Shown here: in pieces, positions 52,547 to 60,281 of the stretch
How positions within the stretch are numbered: the stretch's first letter is position 1
Layout of the letters: every line of letters starts with the position of its first letter
DNA from: Moanibacter sp965226025
Lineage (GTDB): Bacteria > Verrucomicrobiota > Verrucomicrobiia > Opitutales > UBA2987
Length of the DNA: 64,000 nt
Direction of reading: 5' to 3'
Assembly: GCA_965226025.1 (NCBI GenBank)
Contig: CBDDCD010000003.1
Span: forward strand, 1,674,001-1,738,000
Translations under genes and position numbers: made by a program
Notes under the pieces: generated by a model
The model's database searches: none
What the model was told of the DNA's origin: nothing
Seen by the model: the letters and a program-made list of their open reading frames with translations, nothing else

Positions 52547-53614
52547 TCACTGATCCAAGTAGGCCCTAACAATATCGATAACCAGCTCGATATCATTCCT
52601 GGCCTCGTCCACGGGAGTGCGGCAGGGGATACCTTCGGTTATGCAGGCGTGGAAGTGGCGCAGTTCACGGACGAAGGCGATCTCCCATTCGATGGCGGGT
52701 TCGCGGCGGAAGCTCGTGCCTTCATTGTCGATTCCGTGAATCGTCACCTGAGAGGGAACACCTCGGGCGAATCCGTTGGGGTAGGTGAGGATAGTCCTCG
52801 CTGTGTCTCCGTAGACTTCGAGTGTCTCGGTAAATTCCCATAACTTTGGAAGGTCGATCCAGGAGGCGGCACAGCGCGCCCCGTTAGGGTAGGCGAGGAC
52901 GGTATTGATGGCGCGGCCTCGGTTCCAGATCTCGGTGCTGACGACCCTTTCGGGCTGACCGGCAATCAGGCGAAGTCCGTAAATGTCGTGAATCATGCTG
53001 CCTGAGATCGTGCGAAAGGCGCTTTGGACCTCGGGTGGCACCTCTCCGATTGCTTCTTGAACAGCTGATGCAGCGGCCCTTCTGGGCGATTGGCCGTCAG
53101 GTATGTCGTCGAAGCGCTTGAGGCGGAAGTTCCGCAAATGGAGTGAATTGTCGGGATGCAGGTGATTAATTTGGATAAATCGGATCGAATCCATACGGTC
53201 GACCTCCCGGCGCGCAATCTCAAAGGCCGGATCGTAGACCTTCATGTAGGCTACCATCCCGACTTTCTTGGAGGCACGGGCGGCAGCAACGATGGCATCG
53301 GTTTCCTGCAGGGAGTAGCACATCGGTTTCTCGATGAGAACGTGCAGGCCGGTGTTGAAGGCAGCGACAGCCACTTCAGTCTTGGGATCGGAGTGGCAAA
53401 GGATCACAGCATCCAGGTCGGTTTTCAGGAGTTCACGGTAATCATTGGTGTGAAAAGGAACGCCATAATCCTCCGCAATAGTCCTTGCGAGAGTCGGAGA
53501 GATATCGCAGACACCGACCACTTCGAATTCGTCCGGCAAGGACTTCAAATTTGGCAGGTGCTGAATCTGAGCGACAGCACCGCATCCGATGACGCCGATG
53601 CGGGCTTGTTCCAT
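52547..53614 (-). CDS. Gfo/Idh/MocA family oxidoreductase
   Basis: 355 residues from the ATG at 53614 (MEQARIGVIGCGAVAQIQHLP); the frame is open further but this start puts the Rossmann motif at residue 5. Motifs: LHVLIEKPMCYSLQETDAIV (EKP), GSMIHDIYGLRLIAG with the domain-2 His/Asp, and a C-terminal HFHACITEGIPCRTPVDEAR. Starts four bases after the cupin gene's stop, so the two form an operon. Substrate unknown, likely a polyol or sugar acid. Confidence 0.92.
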   Translation of the reverse strand: MEQARIGVIGCGAVAQIQHLPNLKSLPDEFEVVGVCDISPTLARTIAEDYGVPFHTNDYRELLKTDLDAVILCHSDPKTEVAVAAFNTGLHVLIEKPMCYSLQETDAIVAAARASKKVGMVAYMKVYDPAFEIARREVDRMDSIRFIQINHLHPDNSLHLRNFRLKRFDDIPDGQSPRRAAASAVQEAIGEVPPEVQSAFRTISGSMIHDIYGLRLIAGQPERVVSTEIWNRGRAINTVLAYPNGARCAASWIDLPKLWEFTETLEVYGDTARTILTYPNGFARGVPSQVTIHGIDNEGTSFRREPAIEWEIAFVRELRHFHACITEGIPCRTPVDEARNDIELVIDIVRAYLDQ

Positions 53615-53618
53615 GCTT

Positions 53619-54257
53619 TTACCTTTCTTTCTGTCCCGCTCTTGGCGCGAGGTTATTCCATACTTCACCGAGGTCGTAGATATTCTGGAAGGCGGCGAGC
53701 AGATCATCCCAGACCTTTTTACGCGCGTCGGATATCTGTTCCGCATTCTCCGACTGAGCTGCCTGTTTTAGGTCACCTGCTTTTCTGGCGCTCGCCAGAA
53801 GAGCATTGGATGCCGATTGGGCGAGCTCCCTGAAGCGGTCGATCAATTCCTCGCTGGGAGCCTCGCTGTCTCCCTCGGAATCGTAATTTTCCGGTCTCGA
53901 GAATAGGTGAGGCCGCCGTCCGCCATCAAGCGTCCTCCCCGTATGGGTCGGCACGATGTGGGGGGTGACCGATAGGTACATGATTACAGGTTCGTCGCCG
54001 ATCACTGTGACTCTGTGAGGCTGGTCGGCCAGGGCGATACACATCTGCCCGGGCCCGAGTTCGGCTTCCTCGCCGTCGATCTCAAATAGGCACCTCCCTT
54101 GGAGGATGAGGAAGATCTCGTGGCCCAAGTCATGGCTGTGAAAGTCCTTCGCCTCACGGCCGGGCTCGAGGCGAAAGAATCGGGAACGGATGTGGGGTGT
54201 GACTAAGACGTTGCGCACGTCTTCCTCTCTGCGGAAGTCAAATACCTTCAGACCCAT
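53619..54257 (-). CDS. Cupin domain protein
   Basis: 212 residues. N-terminal cupin: EAKDFHSHDLGHEIFLILQGRCLFEIDG (first metal motif with His, His and Glu) and QMCIALADQPHRVTVIG (second, His). The C-terminal ~90 residues are helical and alanine/glutamate-rich (ELAQSASNALLASARKAGDL), not recognised. May bind a sugar-like ligand or act as an isomerase. Co-transcribed with the oxidoreductase immediately downstream. Confidence 0.85.
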   Translation of the reverse strand: MGLKVFDFRREEDVRNVLVTPHIRSRFFRLEPGREAKDFHSHDLGHEIFLILQGRCLFEIDGEEAELGPGQMCIALADQPHRVTVIGDEPVIMYLSVTPHIVPTHTGRTLDGGRRPHLFSRPENYDSEGDSEAPSEELIDRFRELAQSASNALLASARKAGDLKQAAQSENAEQISDARKKVWDDLLAAFQNIYDLGEVWNNLAPRAGQKER

Positions 54258-54375
54258 TTTACTCCTTCGGATGGGTCGCTTTTACCGTGCGGATTAAAGT
54301 GGAGATCAAATTTCTGCTTGAATGCCCCAAAGTTTGACAAAGGATCGATGCGGTTCCAGCTGTCGGTTTGTCAAG

Positions 54376-56583
54376 ATGTCCAGATCCATCCCCGATTCTC
54401 CGGTCCATCGAGTCAACATTTTTTGTAGTTGGGCATCAATATGCAGTATGCTCCTGGCAGCATTGTCGGCCGCCTATGCCACCGACATTACCTGGACAAA
54501 CGCTGACGGTGGGAACTGGAGCGATTCGGGCAACTGGAACCCTGCCCAAGTTCCGGACGAGAACGACAACGCTCTGATCACAACCGACGGGACCTACACC
54601 GTAACTCTCGATATAAACGTGACCTTCACAGGACTGACGCTGGGTGGGTCCAGCGACACCCAGACCCTACTCATCTCCAACCGCACTCTGACTCTGAACG
54701 GGCCTGGGAGTATTGGAGCTCAGGGTGTACTTGAGCTGGCCGGTGGAATTCTTGCAGGCAGCGGAGACGTGGTCGTCGATGGCCGCATGGAGTGGCCTCA
54801 AGGTTCCCTTGAGGGAAGCGGCACTCTGACGATCGACGCCGCGGCCACCCTCGAGATCAGCGGGAACACCGGCAGCCCGGCTCTGTCCCGCAGGCTAGAC
54901 AACGCCGGCAGTGCGACGCTGCCCCCCACCGCAAACTTTAACTTCCACATCCTCAGTGGGGGAGTGTTCAACAATCTCGAAGACGCCCTCTTCGACATTC
55001 AAAGTGACGCCGATCTTCTCAGTATCGCGCAAGACGGCGAGTTCAACAACGCAGGCACCTTTCGAAAGTCCGGCGGCGGCATCAGCATCGTTGACGTTGC
55101 CTTCGAGAATATGGCCGCGGGGACGGTGGATCAGCAATCGGGAACCCTCTCGTTCAGTCATGGCACCACCAGCACCGGTGCGATTCTGATTACGGACGGG
55201 GCGAACCTCGAGATCGTTCCGGCCGGCGCAACAACCGCTGAGATCACGGGAGCTTTGCAAGTGCCGGCCAGTTCGAGGGTTACCATCGGCGGGTCCGGAC
55301 CGTCCCGAACCATCACCCTGAACACGAATGACAAGCTCGACGGCGCCGGCACGGTACAGATTTCCGGCCCGACTACCATTCTAGGAGCCGGGGCGTATGA
55401 AGTCACCGGAATGACCGAGGTGGCCGGCAACGGCATTCTCGATCTGAGAACAACCTCTGGGGCGTCGATGCACAGCCTCAATGTAACCGGCATTGTCCGG
55501 GGCTCAAGCGCCATCATGGTCACCGACTCGATGGAGTGGCCTCAAGGTTCCCTTGAGGGAAGCGGTATTCTGACGATCGACGCCGCGGCCACCCTCGAGA
55601 TCAGCAGCAGCGCCGGCTCGCCCTTTTTGTCTCGCAGGCTAGACAACGCCGGCAGCGCGACGCTGCCCCCAACCGCAAACTTTAACTTCCACATCCTCAG
55701 TGGGGGAGTGTTCAACAATCTGGAAGACGCCCTCTTCGACATTCAAAGTGACGCCGATCTTCTCAGTTTCGCGCAGGACGGCGAGTTCAACAACGCAGGC
55801 ACTTTTCGAAAGTCCGGCGGCGGCATCAGCATCGTTGATCTTCCCTTCGAAAACAGCGGCGCCCTCGAGGCCCGGAGCGGGGTGATTGTCTTTCAGAAAT
55901 CAATCACCCAGACTTCGGGCTCGATGACGTTGAATGGCGGCGACATCAGTTCCACTGAGACGTTGGAGGTGCAGGGAGGCAGCGTTGGCGGCGTCGGTAC
56001 GATTACAGGAAACGTCGTGAGTTCGGGAACTGTGGCTCCCGGCTTGTCGGCGGGGACACTCTCCATTGCGGGGAACTATACCCAAATGACCGAGGGCGAG
56101 CTCTTTATGGAGATTGGAGGTCGAATCCAAGGGACCGATTACGACTACCTCGAAGTCACGGGCACAGCCACCATTGATGGTGCACTTCGCCTGGGTCGGC
56201 TCGACGAATTTCAGCCGGATAGCAGCGACACATTCACGATTCTTTCCGCAAGCACCCGCAAGCGTACGTTCGTTGAAAAAACCGGAACCGACGCCGGCAA
56301 TGGGAACTATCTTTATCCTGAATACCAACCTGGATTCGTTGTCCTTGTGGTTAAGGACGGGACTCCACGTGTCGAGTCCAGTTCTCTAAAAATCAACGGT
56401 GGACTGTTTCAGTTTCGATTCACCGGCGCGGTGGGTCAGTACCGCATCGAAGCCTCTGTCGACCTGGAAAACTGGGTTATCGTGGCCACACCGACACTCG
56501 ATGAGAACTTTTTCGTTTTTTCCGATCCGGACTCTGGCGGCTTCACCCATCGGTTCTACCGTGTCGTTTTCATTCCGCAGTAG
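54376..56583 (+). CDS. Secreted beta-helix/adhesin-like repeat protein
   Basis: About 735 residues. A signal peptide (ICSMLLAALSAAYA) precedes ITWTNADGGNWSDSGNWNPAQVPDENDNALI, the opening typical of autotransporter-associated beta-strand proteins, then long Gly/Asn/Thr-rich repeats suggesting a beta-helix. Residues encoded by 54787-55108 and 55531-55852 are a near-identical duplicate. The C-terminus (YRIEASVDLENWVIVATPTL ... HRFYRV) is a domain frequent in Verrucomicrobiota; no autotransporter barrel or PEP-CTERM is present. The frame is open to 54322; the ATG at 54376 gives a more usual signal peptide. Confidence 0.75.
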   Translation: MSRSIPDSPVHRVNIFCSWASICSMLLAALSAAYATDITWTNADGGNWSDSGNWNPAQVPDENDNALITTDGTYTVTLDINVTFTGLTLGGSSDTQTLLISNRTLTLNGPGSIGAQGVLELAGGILAGSGDVVVDGRMEWPQGSLEGSGTLTIDAAATLEISGNTGSPALSRRLDNAGSATLPPTANFNFHILSGGVFNNLEDALFDIQSDADLLSIAQDGEFNNAGTFRKSGGGISIVDVAFENMAAGTVDQQSGTLSFSHGTTSTGAILITDGANLEIVPAGATTAEITGALQVPASSRVTIGGSGPSRTITLNTNDKLDGAGTVQISGPTTILGAGAYEVTGMTEVAGNGILDLRTTSGASMHSLNVTGIVRGSSAIMVTDSMEWPQGSLEGSGILTIDAAATLEISSSAGSPFLSRRLDNAGSATLPPTANFNFHILSGGVFNNLEDALFDIQSDADLLSFAQDGEFNNAGTFRKSGGGISIVDLPFENSGALEARSGVIVFQKSITQTSGSMTLNGGDISSTETLEVQGGSVGGVGTITGNVVSSGTVAPGLSAGTLSIAGNYTQMTEGELFMEIGGRIQGTDYDYLEVTGTATIDGALRLGRLDEFQPDSSDTFTILSASTRKRTFVEKTGTDAGNGNYLYPEYQPGFVVLVVKDGTPRVESSSLKINGGLFQFRFTGAVGQYRIEASVDLENWVIVATPTLDENFFVFSDPDSGGFTHRFYRVVFIPQ
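54787..55108 (+). repeat. Intragenic duplication, first copy
   Basis: 322 bp, aligned without gaps to 55531-55852 at clearly over 90% identity; differences cluster near GGGAACACCGGCAGCCCGGC. Confidence 0.9.
55531..55852 (+). repeat. Intragenic duplication, second copy
   Basis: Direct copy of 54787-55108 within the same reading frame. Confidence 0.9.
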
Positions 56584-56741
56584 TTCCCGGATCGCGAGAT
56601 AAACCGCTCTTACAGGTTGTCAGTCATCGGATCTTTGCTCTTGTAACGGGAGTTCGACGGTCTCAGAGGTCCTGCAATTTCGATCCGTCACCTTGAAGCC
56701 TGAGCTGACGTGGTCTTTATTGCCTCGTCACCGACAGATTC

Positions 56742-57164
56742 TCAGTGAGTTGAGGCGTAAGCGGCAATATCGCTTGCGAAGCTCTCCAGATCCGAGAGTC
56801 GGGTCTGCAGGTATTCATAAACCTGTCTATCGTCAACATCCCAGTAGAGGTGAACCAGCCGGTTGCGAAATCGAGCCATCGATTGGTGTGTCGCCTTCTT
56901 TGCATCATCCAGGATGCCTTTCTCAATCAGAACCGCAAAACTATCGGTGTTATCCTTTGGAATTCGGAAGTTTTCGGACGAGATAATGTGATTCGCCAGA
57001 TCGATGCATGCCTCTATGGCCACGACGAAGTTGTATTTTGCGCTGTTTGCCTTGTCTCTGTCTTTAAGAAACTGCTCCTCCGGAACATTGCTCAGGCGCC
57101 GCAGTTCGGCGGCGAAACCTCGAAGATTGTCGAGGATCTGGTCGCATTTCGCCTTATCAACCAT
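56742..57164 (-). CDS. hepT: HepT-like toxin (DUF86)
   Basis: 140 residues, all helical. The family motif R-x4-H-x-Y is present in RNRLVHLYWDVD near residue 108, and the N-terminal part has the ANSAKYNFVVAIEACIDLANHII helix typical of the family. HepT is an RNase toxin neutralised by the nucleotidyltransferase MntA, which AMPylates the Tyr of this motif. The partner gene lies one base upstream on the same strand. Confidence 0.88.
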   Translation of the reverse strand: MVDKAKCDQILDNLRGFAAELRRLSNVPEEQFLKDRDKANSAKYNFVVAIEACIDLANHIISSENFRIPKDNTDSFAVLIEKGILDDAKKATHQSMARFRNRLVHLYWDVDDRQVYEYLQTRLSDLESFASDIAAYASTH

Positions 57165-57165
57165 C

Positions 57166-57597
57166 CTAGGTTACTCGGTTCCCGGCTAGGTTCCTCAGAC
57201 GCTCGAGGTGCATTCGCTCATAATGTGGTTTGTAGTCGTGATAGAAGGCGAGTAGATTTCGTTCGAGATTGACCCGTTCAACCTCGTCGCGGTCGAAGAT
57301 CCGGATTCCATCTTCCAGCACTCGGCCTCTGACTTCAAGGGGAGCGCTTCCGAGATTTCTTAAATCGACTGCAATATCTATTATTTCCGATAGCTTAGCT
57401 TCGAGAATCAGTTCTTGGTCAATGGGCATATGGCGACCGGTCTTGTATCCTTCCAAATAGTACCCCACGTCGAGATCACTTTCGGATCGAGCGGTCTCAG
57501 CTACGCGACTGCCGTAGACGTAAGCAAGGAAGATCTCCGTGCCGACAAAGACCTCAGACGTAGCCTCCGTCACTTTATCCAGAATCTCCGCATCCAT
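57166..57597 (-). CDS. mntA: MntA-like nucleotidyltransferase antitoxin
   Basis: 143 residues with the minimal nucleotidyltransferase signature G-S-x(10)-D-x-D in YVYGSRVAETARSESDLDVGYYL and a third acid in IIDIAVDLRNL. It precedes the HepT-type gene in the usual antitoxin-toxin order. By analogy it silences HepT by transferring AMP to the toxin's tyrosine. Confidence 0.88.
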   Translation of the reverse strand: MDAEILDKVTEATSEVFVGTEIFLAYVYGSRVAETARSESDLDVGYYLEGYKTGRHMPIDQELILEAKLSEIIDIAVDLRNLGSAPLEVRGRVLEDGIRIFDRDEVERVNLERNLLAFYHDYKPHYERMHLERLRNLAGNRVT

Positions 57598-57718
57598 CCC
57601 GTATGTTCTCGGATATCTCTGATTCGATCAACCGAACATTTTGGTTGAGGTCAGAGTCTCTGTCCTCCTCCTCGAAATGACTTGCCGTTTCTCAAGCAGC
57701 GGACAGCGTGGTCAGGCC

Positions 57719-58210
57719 ATGGACGAAAACAGCGACCATGTCATCCTCGAGACCACCCAGGGCAGCCTGACGATCCGCCTGATGCCTGATATTGCACCGA
57801 AGACGTGTGAGAATTTCACGACTCTGATCGGCCAAGGCTACTACGACGGCGTGGTCTTTCACCGCATCATCAAGGATTTCATGATCCAAGGAGGTGACCC
57901 GACCGGCACCGGGACCGGCGGTGAATCCTGTTGGGGCGGGAAATTTGAGGACGAGTTCCATCCCAAAGTGAAGTTTAAGAACAAAGGCCTCCTGGCCATG
58001 GCCAATGCCGGCCCCAATACGAATGGCAGTCAGTTCTTTATCACGACAGTCAAGGCTCCGTGGCTGCACATGAAACACACCATCTTCGGTGAGGTGGTCG
58101 AGGGCTACGACGTCGTTGAGAAACTCGAGAATGTCGACACGGATGGCTCGGACCGGCCCCTGGAGGAGCAGAAGATTGTCGCGGCCCGAGTTGCGGGGGA
58201 TGAGAGTTGA
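57719..58210 (+). CDS. Cyclophilin-type peptidyl-prolyl cis-trans isomerase
   Basis: 163 residues without signal peptide, so cytoplasmic. Core motifs: YYDGVVFHRIIKDFMIQGGDPTGTGTGGES (catalytic Arg in FHRI), LAMANAGPNTNGSQFFITT, and WLHMKHTIFGEVVEGYDVV, with the active-site tryptophan replaced as in many bacterial cyclophilins. The start is the ATG at 57719; the longer frame to 57641 is unlikely. Followed by a region with CTTCGTCG repeats. Confidence 0.93.
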   Translation: MDENSDHVILETTQGSLTIRLMPDIAPKTCENFTTLIGQGYYDGVVFHRIIKDFMIQGGDPTGTGTGGESCWGGKFEDEFHPKVKFKNKGLLAMANAGPNTNGSQFFITTVKAPWLHMKHTIFGEVVEGYDVVEKLENVDTDGSDRPLEEQKIVAARVAGDES

Positions 58211-58249
58211 GAAGAGAGGGCGTTGGTGACGTTGCCCTGGTGTCTTGCT

Positions 58250-58372
58250 TGGTCGTAAGCTTCGTCGCTGTCCCCAGCCTCTCTTTCGATCAAGCTTACG
58301 ACGAAGTTTGGGAGGAGCCTATCTGCCCGTGAGGGAAACTTCGTCGCAAGCTTCGTCGTCAACTTTGTCGGT
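58250..58372. repeat. Cluster of AAGCTTCGTCG direct and inverted repeats
   Basis: GTCGTAAGCTTCGTCG (58252), AAGCTTACGACGAAG (58292, inverted), AAACTTCGTCGCAAGCTTCG and TCAACTTTGTCGG follow. Can fold into alternative hairpins. Similar CAACTTCGTCGG occurs near 38457. Nothing else was seen in 58211-58526. Confidence 0.65.
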
Positions 58373-58526
58373 GTTTCGGAAGAGACTATCTTTGTCTTGA
58401 TCGTTGTCTCTTTTCTCTGTCACCACTCGAACTTCAGGGGACGAAGAGGAAGAGATCTCCGGAGATTTGGTGTTCGCCGGAGTTACTATCCTTGCCATTA
58501 GTCTGTTTCTCGGTAGGAACAGGAAA

Positions 58527-59345
58527 ATGAGAATCATCGACCCGCACGTTCACGTTTGGACGAATGATCCTGAGTTCCCGTGGCCCGCGGAGACCACGGA
58601 TCCGCCGCGCGATCCGGCGCAGCCGGAAGACCTGCTTGCCCTCATGGCGGCCAACGGTGTGGAGAGAACCGTCCTCGTCCAGGTTATTTACTACCGTTGG
58701 GATAACAGTTTTGTAGCTCATGCGCTGAAGACCTACCCGGACAAATTCATGGGGGTATGCCGGGTGAATCCGGAGGATCCCGAGGCTCCCGACCATCTCA
58801 GCCACTGGACCGAAGAGCATGGACTTCGCGGTGTCCGCCTCAGTCCTTCAGTGGAAGCTGCGGGTGATTGGTTTGATGGTCCGCTGATGGCGCCGATTTT
58901 CGCCCGTGCCGAGGCGCTCAAAGTGCCTATGCTCATTCTTACTCGCCCCGGCCGTCTGTCCCGACTGGCACAACTGATCGAACAGTGTCCCGACCTCGAT
59001 GTTGTGATCGACCACATGGCGGACTGTCCGCCGGACCAGCCCGAAGAAATCGAAAAGCTACTCGATCTTGCCCGCTATCCTCGCGTCTACGTGAAGATCA
59101 GCCATACTTGGGGAATCTCAAATGAGGCCTATCCTTGGAAAGACACTCACGGACTGGTGCAGCAGGTCTACCAAACCTTCGGAGGCGAACGCATCATGTG
59201 GGATACGGACTGGCCCGTTTGCTTGCACAAGGCGACCTACCCACAGACCCTCGCAGTGGTGAGGGATGAGATGGATTTCTTCGCGCCGGAGGATCGTGAG
59301 TGGATTCTCGGCAAGACGGCCCTGAAGCTCTGGCCGTTTTCGTGA
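58527..59345 (+). CDS. Amidohydrolase_2 family protein
   Basis: 272 residues. Metal motif IIDPHVHVW at the N-terminus (H-x-H), LDVVIDHMADCPPDQPEE with the second His, and a late MWDTDWPVC with the metal Asp. This family includes lactone hydrolases and decarboxylases of aromatic or sugar acids. The frame is open upstream, but the ATG at 58527, preceded by GGAACAGGA, begins exactly at the conserved start. Probably works with sugar-type oxidoreductases, several of which are encoded nearby. Confidence 0.9.
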   Translation: MRIIDPHVHVWTNDPEFPWPAETTDPPRDPAQPEDLLALMAANGVERTVLVQVIYYRWDNSFVAHALKTYPDKFMGVCRVNPEDPEAPDHLSHWTEEHGLRGVRLSPSVEAAGDWFDGPLMAPIFARAEALKVPMLILTRPGRLSRLAQLIEQCPDLDVVIDHMADCPPDQPEEIEKLLDLARYPRVYVKISHTWGISNEAYPWKDTHGLVQQVYQTFGGERIMWDTDWPVCLHKATYPQTLAVVRDEMDFFAPEDREWILGKTALKLWPFS

Positions 59346-59890
59346 ATCTGGAATTTGAAAAGTGATGTGGCATTGCGTCCGACAAGCTTTGCGTAGCGGT
59401 ACATTAAGGACGAAAAGCGGGCTAACCAACAGGATGACACAGAAGATCTTGAGGAGTTTCACAGATCGGACATCCTTTCTCGGCGTAGAATCATTAGGGT
59501 GGGTTACATTACAGACTGTCGCAGCGAATGGCCGAATACTCCTTCGAGACTTATCCATAAGACTTTCAAATTCAAGATCTTCTGAGTCATTCATCCCGCA
59601 TTTGAATCGAGACAGAATTCGGCCGGCAATCGAGGGAGGAAGGGTCTCGGAGTCTGTCGGACTTAGACGTTCGATTGCTTCGCAGGTGACCAGGTTCGTC
59701 CGACAGACTCCTAGAAATAAGAAAATGAAACTGAGATTTGTGGAGAATGGCACTTCTAATTCGTCCGGTGGATGGCGCTGTGCCAATCTGTCTCGGATGA
59801 CTGAAGAGCCTCAGACTTCCAGCGTCAGGTTCTCAGAATGCCACCATTAGCTATGATAGACCGTCTCAAATCTCAGTTTCATTTTCTTGA
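59346..59890. other. Intergenic region with one dispersed repeat, no clear gene
   Basis: The open frames on both strands (162 codons forward; a reverse one overlapping the amidohydrolase) lack family features. A reverse segment encoding VKLLKIFCVILLVSPLFVLN could be a membrane helix of a decayed gene. The dispersed repeat lies at 59649-59714. Confidence 0.4.
59649..59714. repeat. Dispersed palindromic repeat, short form (66 bp)
   Basis: GGAGTCTGTCGGACTTAGAC ... GTTCGTCCGACAGACTCCTAG, with interior GTTCGATTGCTTCGCAGGTG. Contains an intact GGAGTCTGTCGGA site, i.e. an unoccupied match to the IS110 target guide. Confidence 0.9.
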
Positions 59891-59891
59891 G

Positions 59892-59990
59892 AGGAATCTG
59901 TCGGTATGAATTTGGTCGCGGTTTACAACCGTCAACCTGCGATCCGAAGTTCAGGTCTATTGCGAAGTGCAAAGCCCGACAGATTCCTTG
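59892..59990. repeat. Dispersed palindromic repeat, long form
   Basis: AGGAATCTGTCGGTATGAAT ... AAGCCCGACAGATTCCTTGAGG. Interior nearly identical, reversed, to 20918-21044. It replaces the 5' half of a phytanoyl-CoA dioxygenase gene. Confidence 0.88.
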
Positions 59991-60256
59991 AGGATGTGGA
60001 AGGCGCCGTCGAGGTTTACTACAAGGCGGGAGACGCCCTCCTCTTCGCCGATTGCATGGCGCACGGATCCGCCGAAAGAAGGAATGATGGGGAGCGGCGA
60101 ATCGTGATTATTCGCTACGGTCCTCATTGGGGATGGGATAGGTATGGCTATCAGCCTTCGCCCGAGTTGATCTCCCGATTGACTCCAGAGCGACGGAAGA
60201 TTATTCAGCCGCTACCGCCGATCGTACCGCCCGATCAGCCTTCGATCTACCGGTAG
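59906..60256 (+). pseudogene. Phytanoyl-CoA dioxygenase family protein, 3' fragment
   Basis: The family's C-terminal half is clear: GAVEVYYKAGDALLFADCMAHGSAERRNDGERRIVIIRYGPHWG, with the distal iron His in MAHGS and the 2-oxoglutarate Arg, then SPELISRLTPERRKIIQPLPP. The N-terminal half with the H-x-D motif is absent; the ORF opens instead with repeat-derived residues (LRSAKPDRFLED). Deletion or insertion at the repeat is the likely cause. Not functional as it stands. Confidence 0.85.
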
Positions 60257-60281
60257 GAGCCGGAGAGTAGGACAAGCAAGG

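Noticed and set aside
59118..59786. Minus-strand 222-codon frame overlapping the amidohydrolase
   Set aside because: Half of it is antisense to a well supported gene; the hydrophobic segment alone is too little to call a gene.
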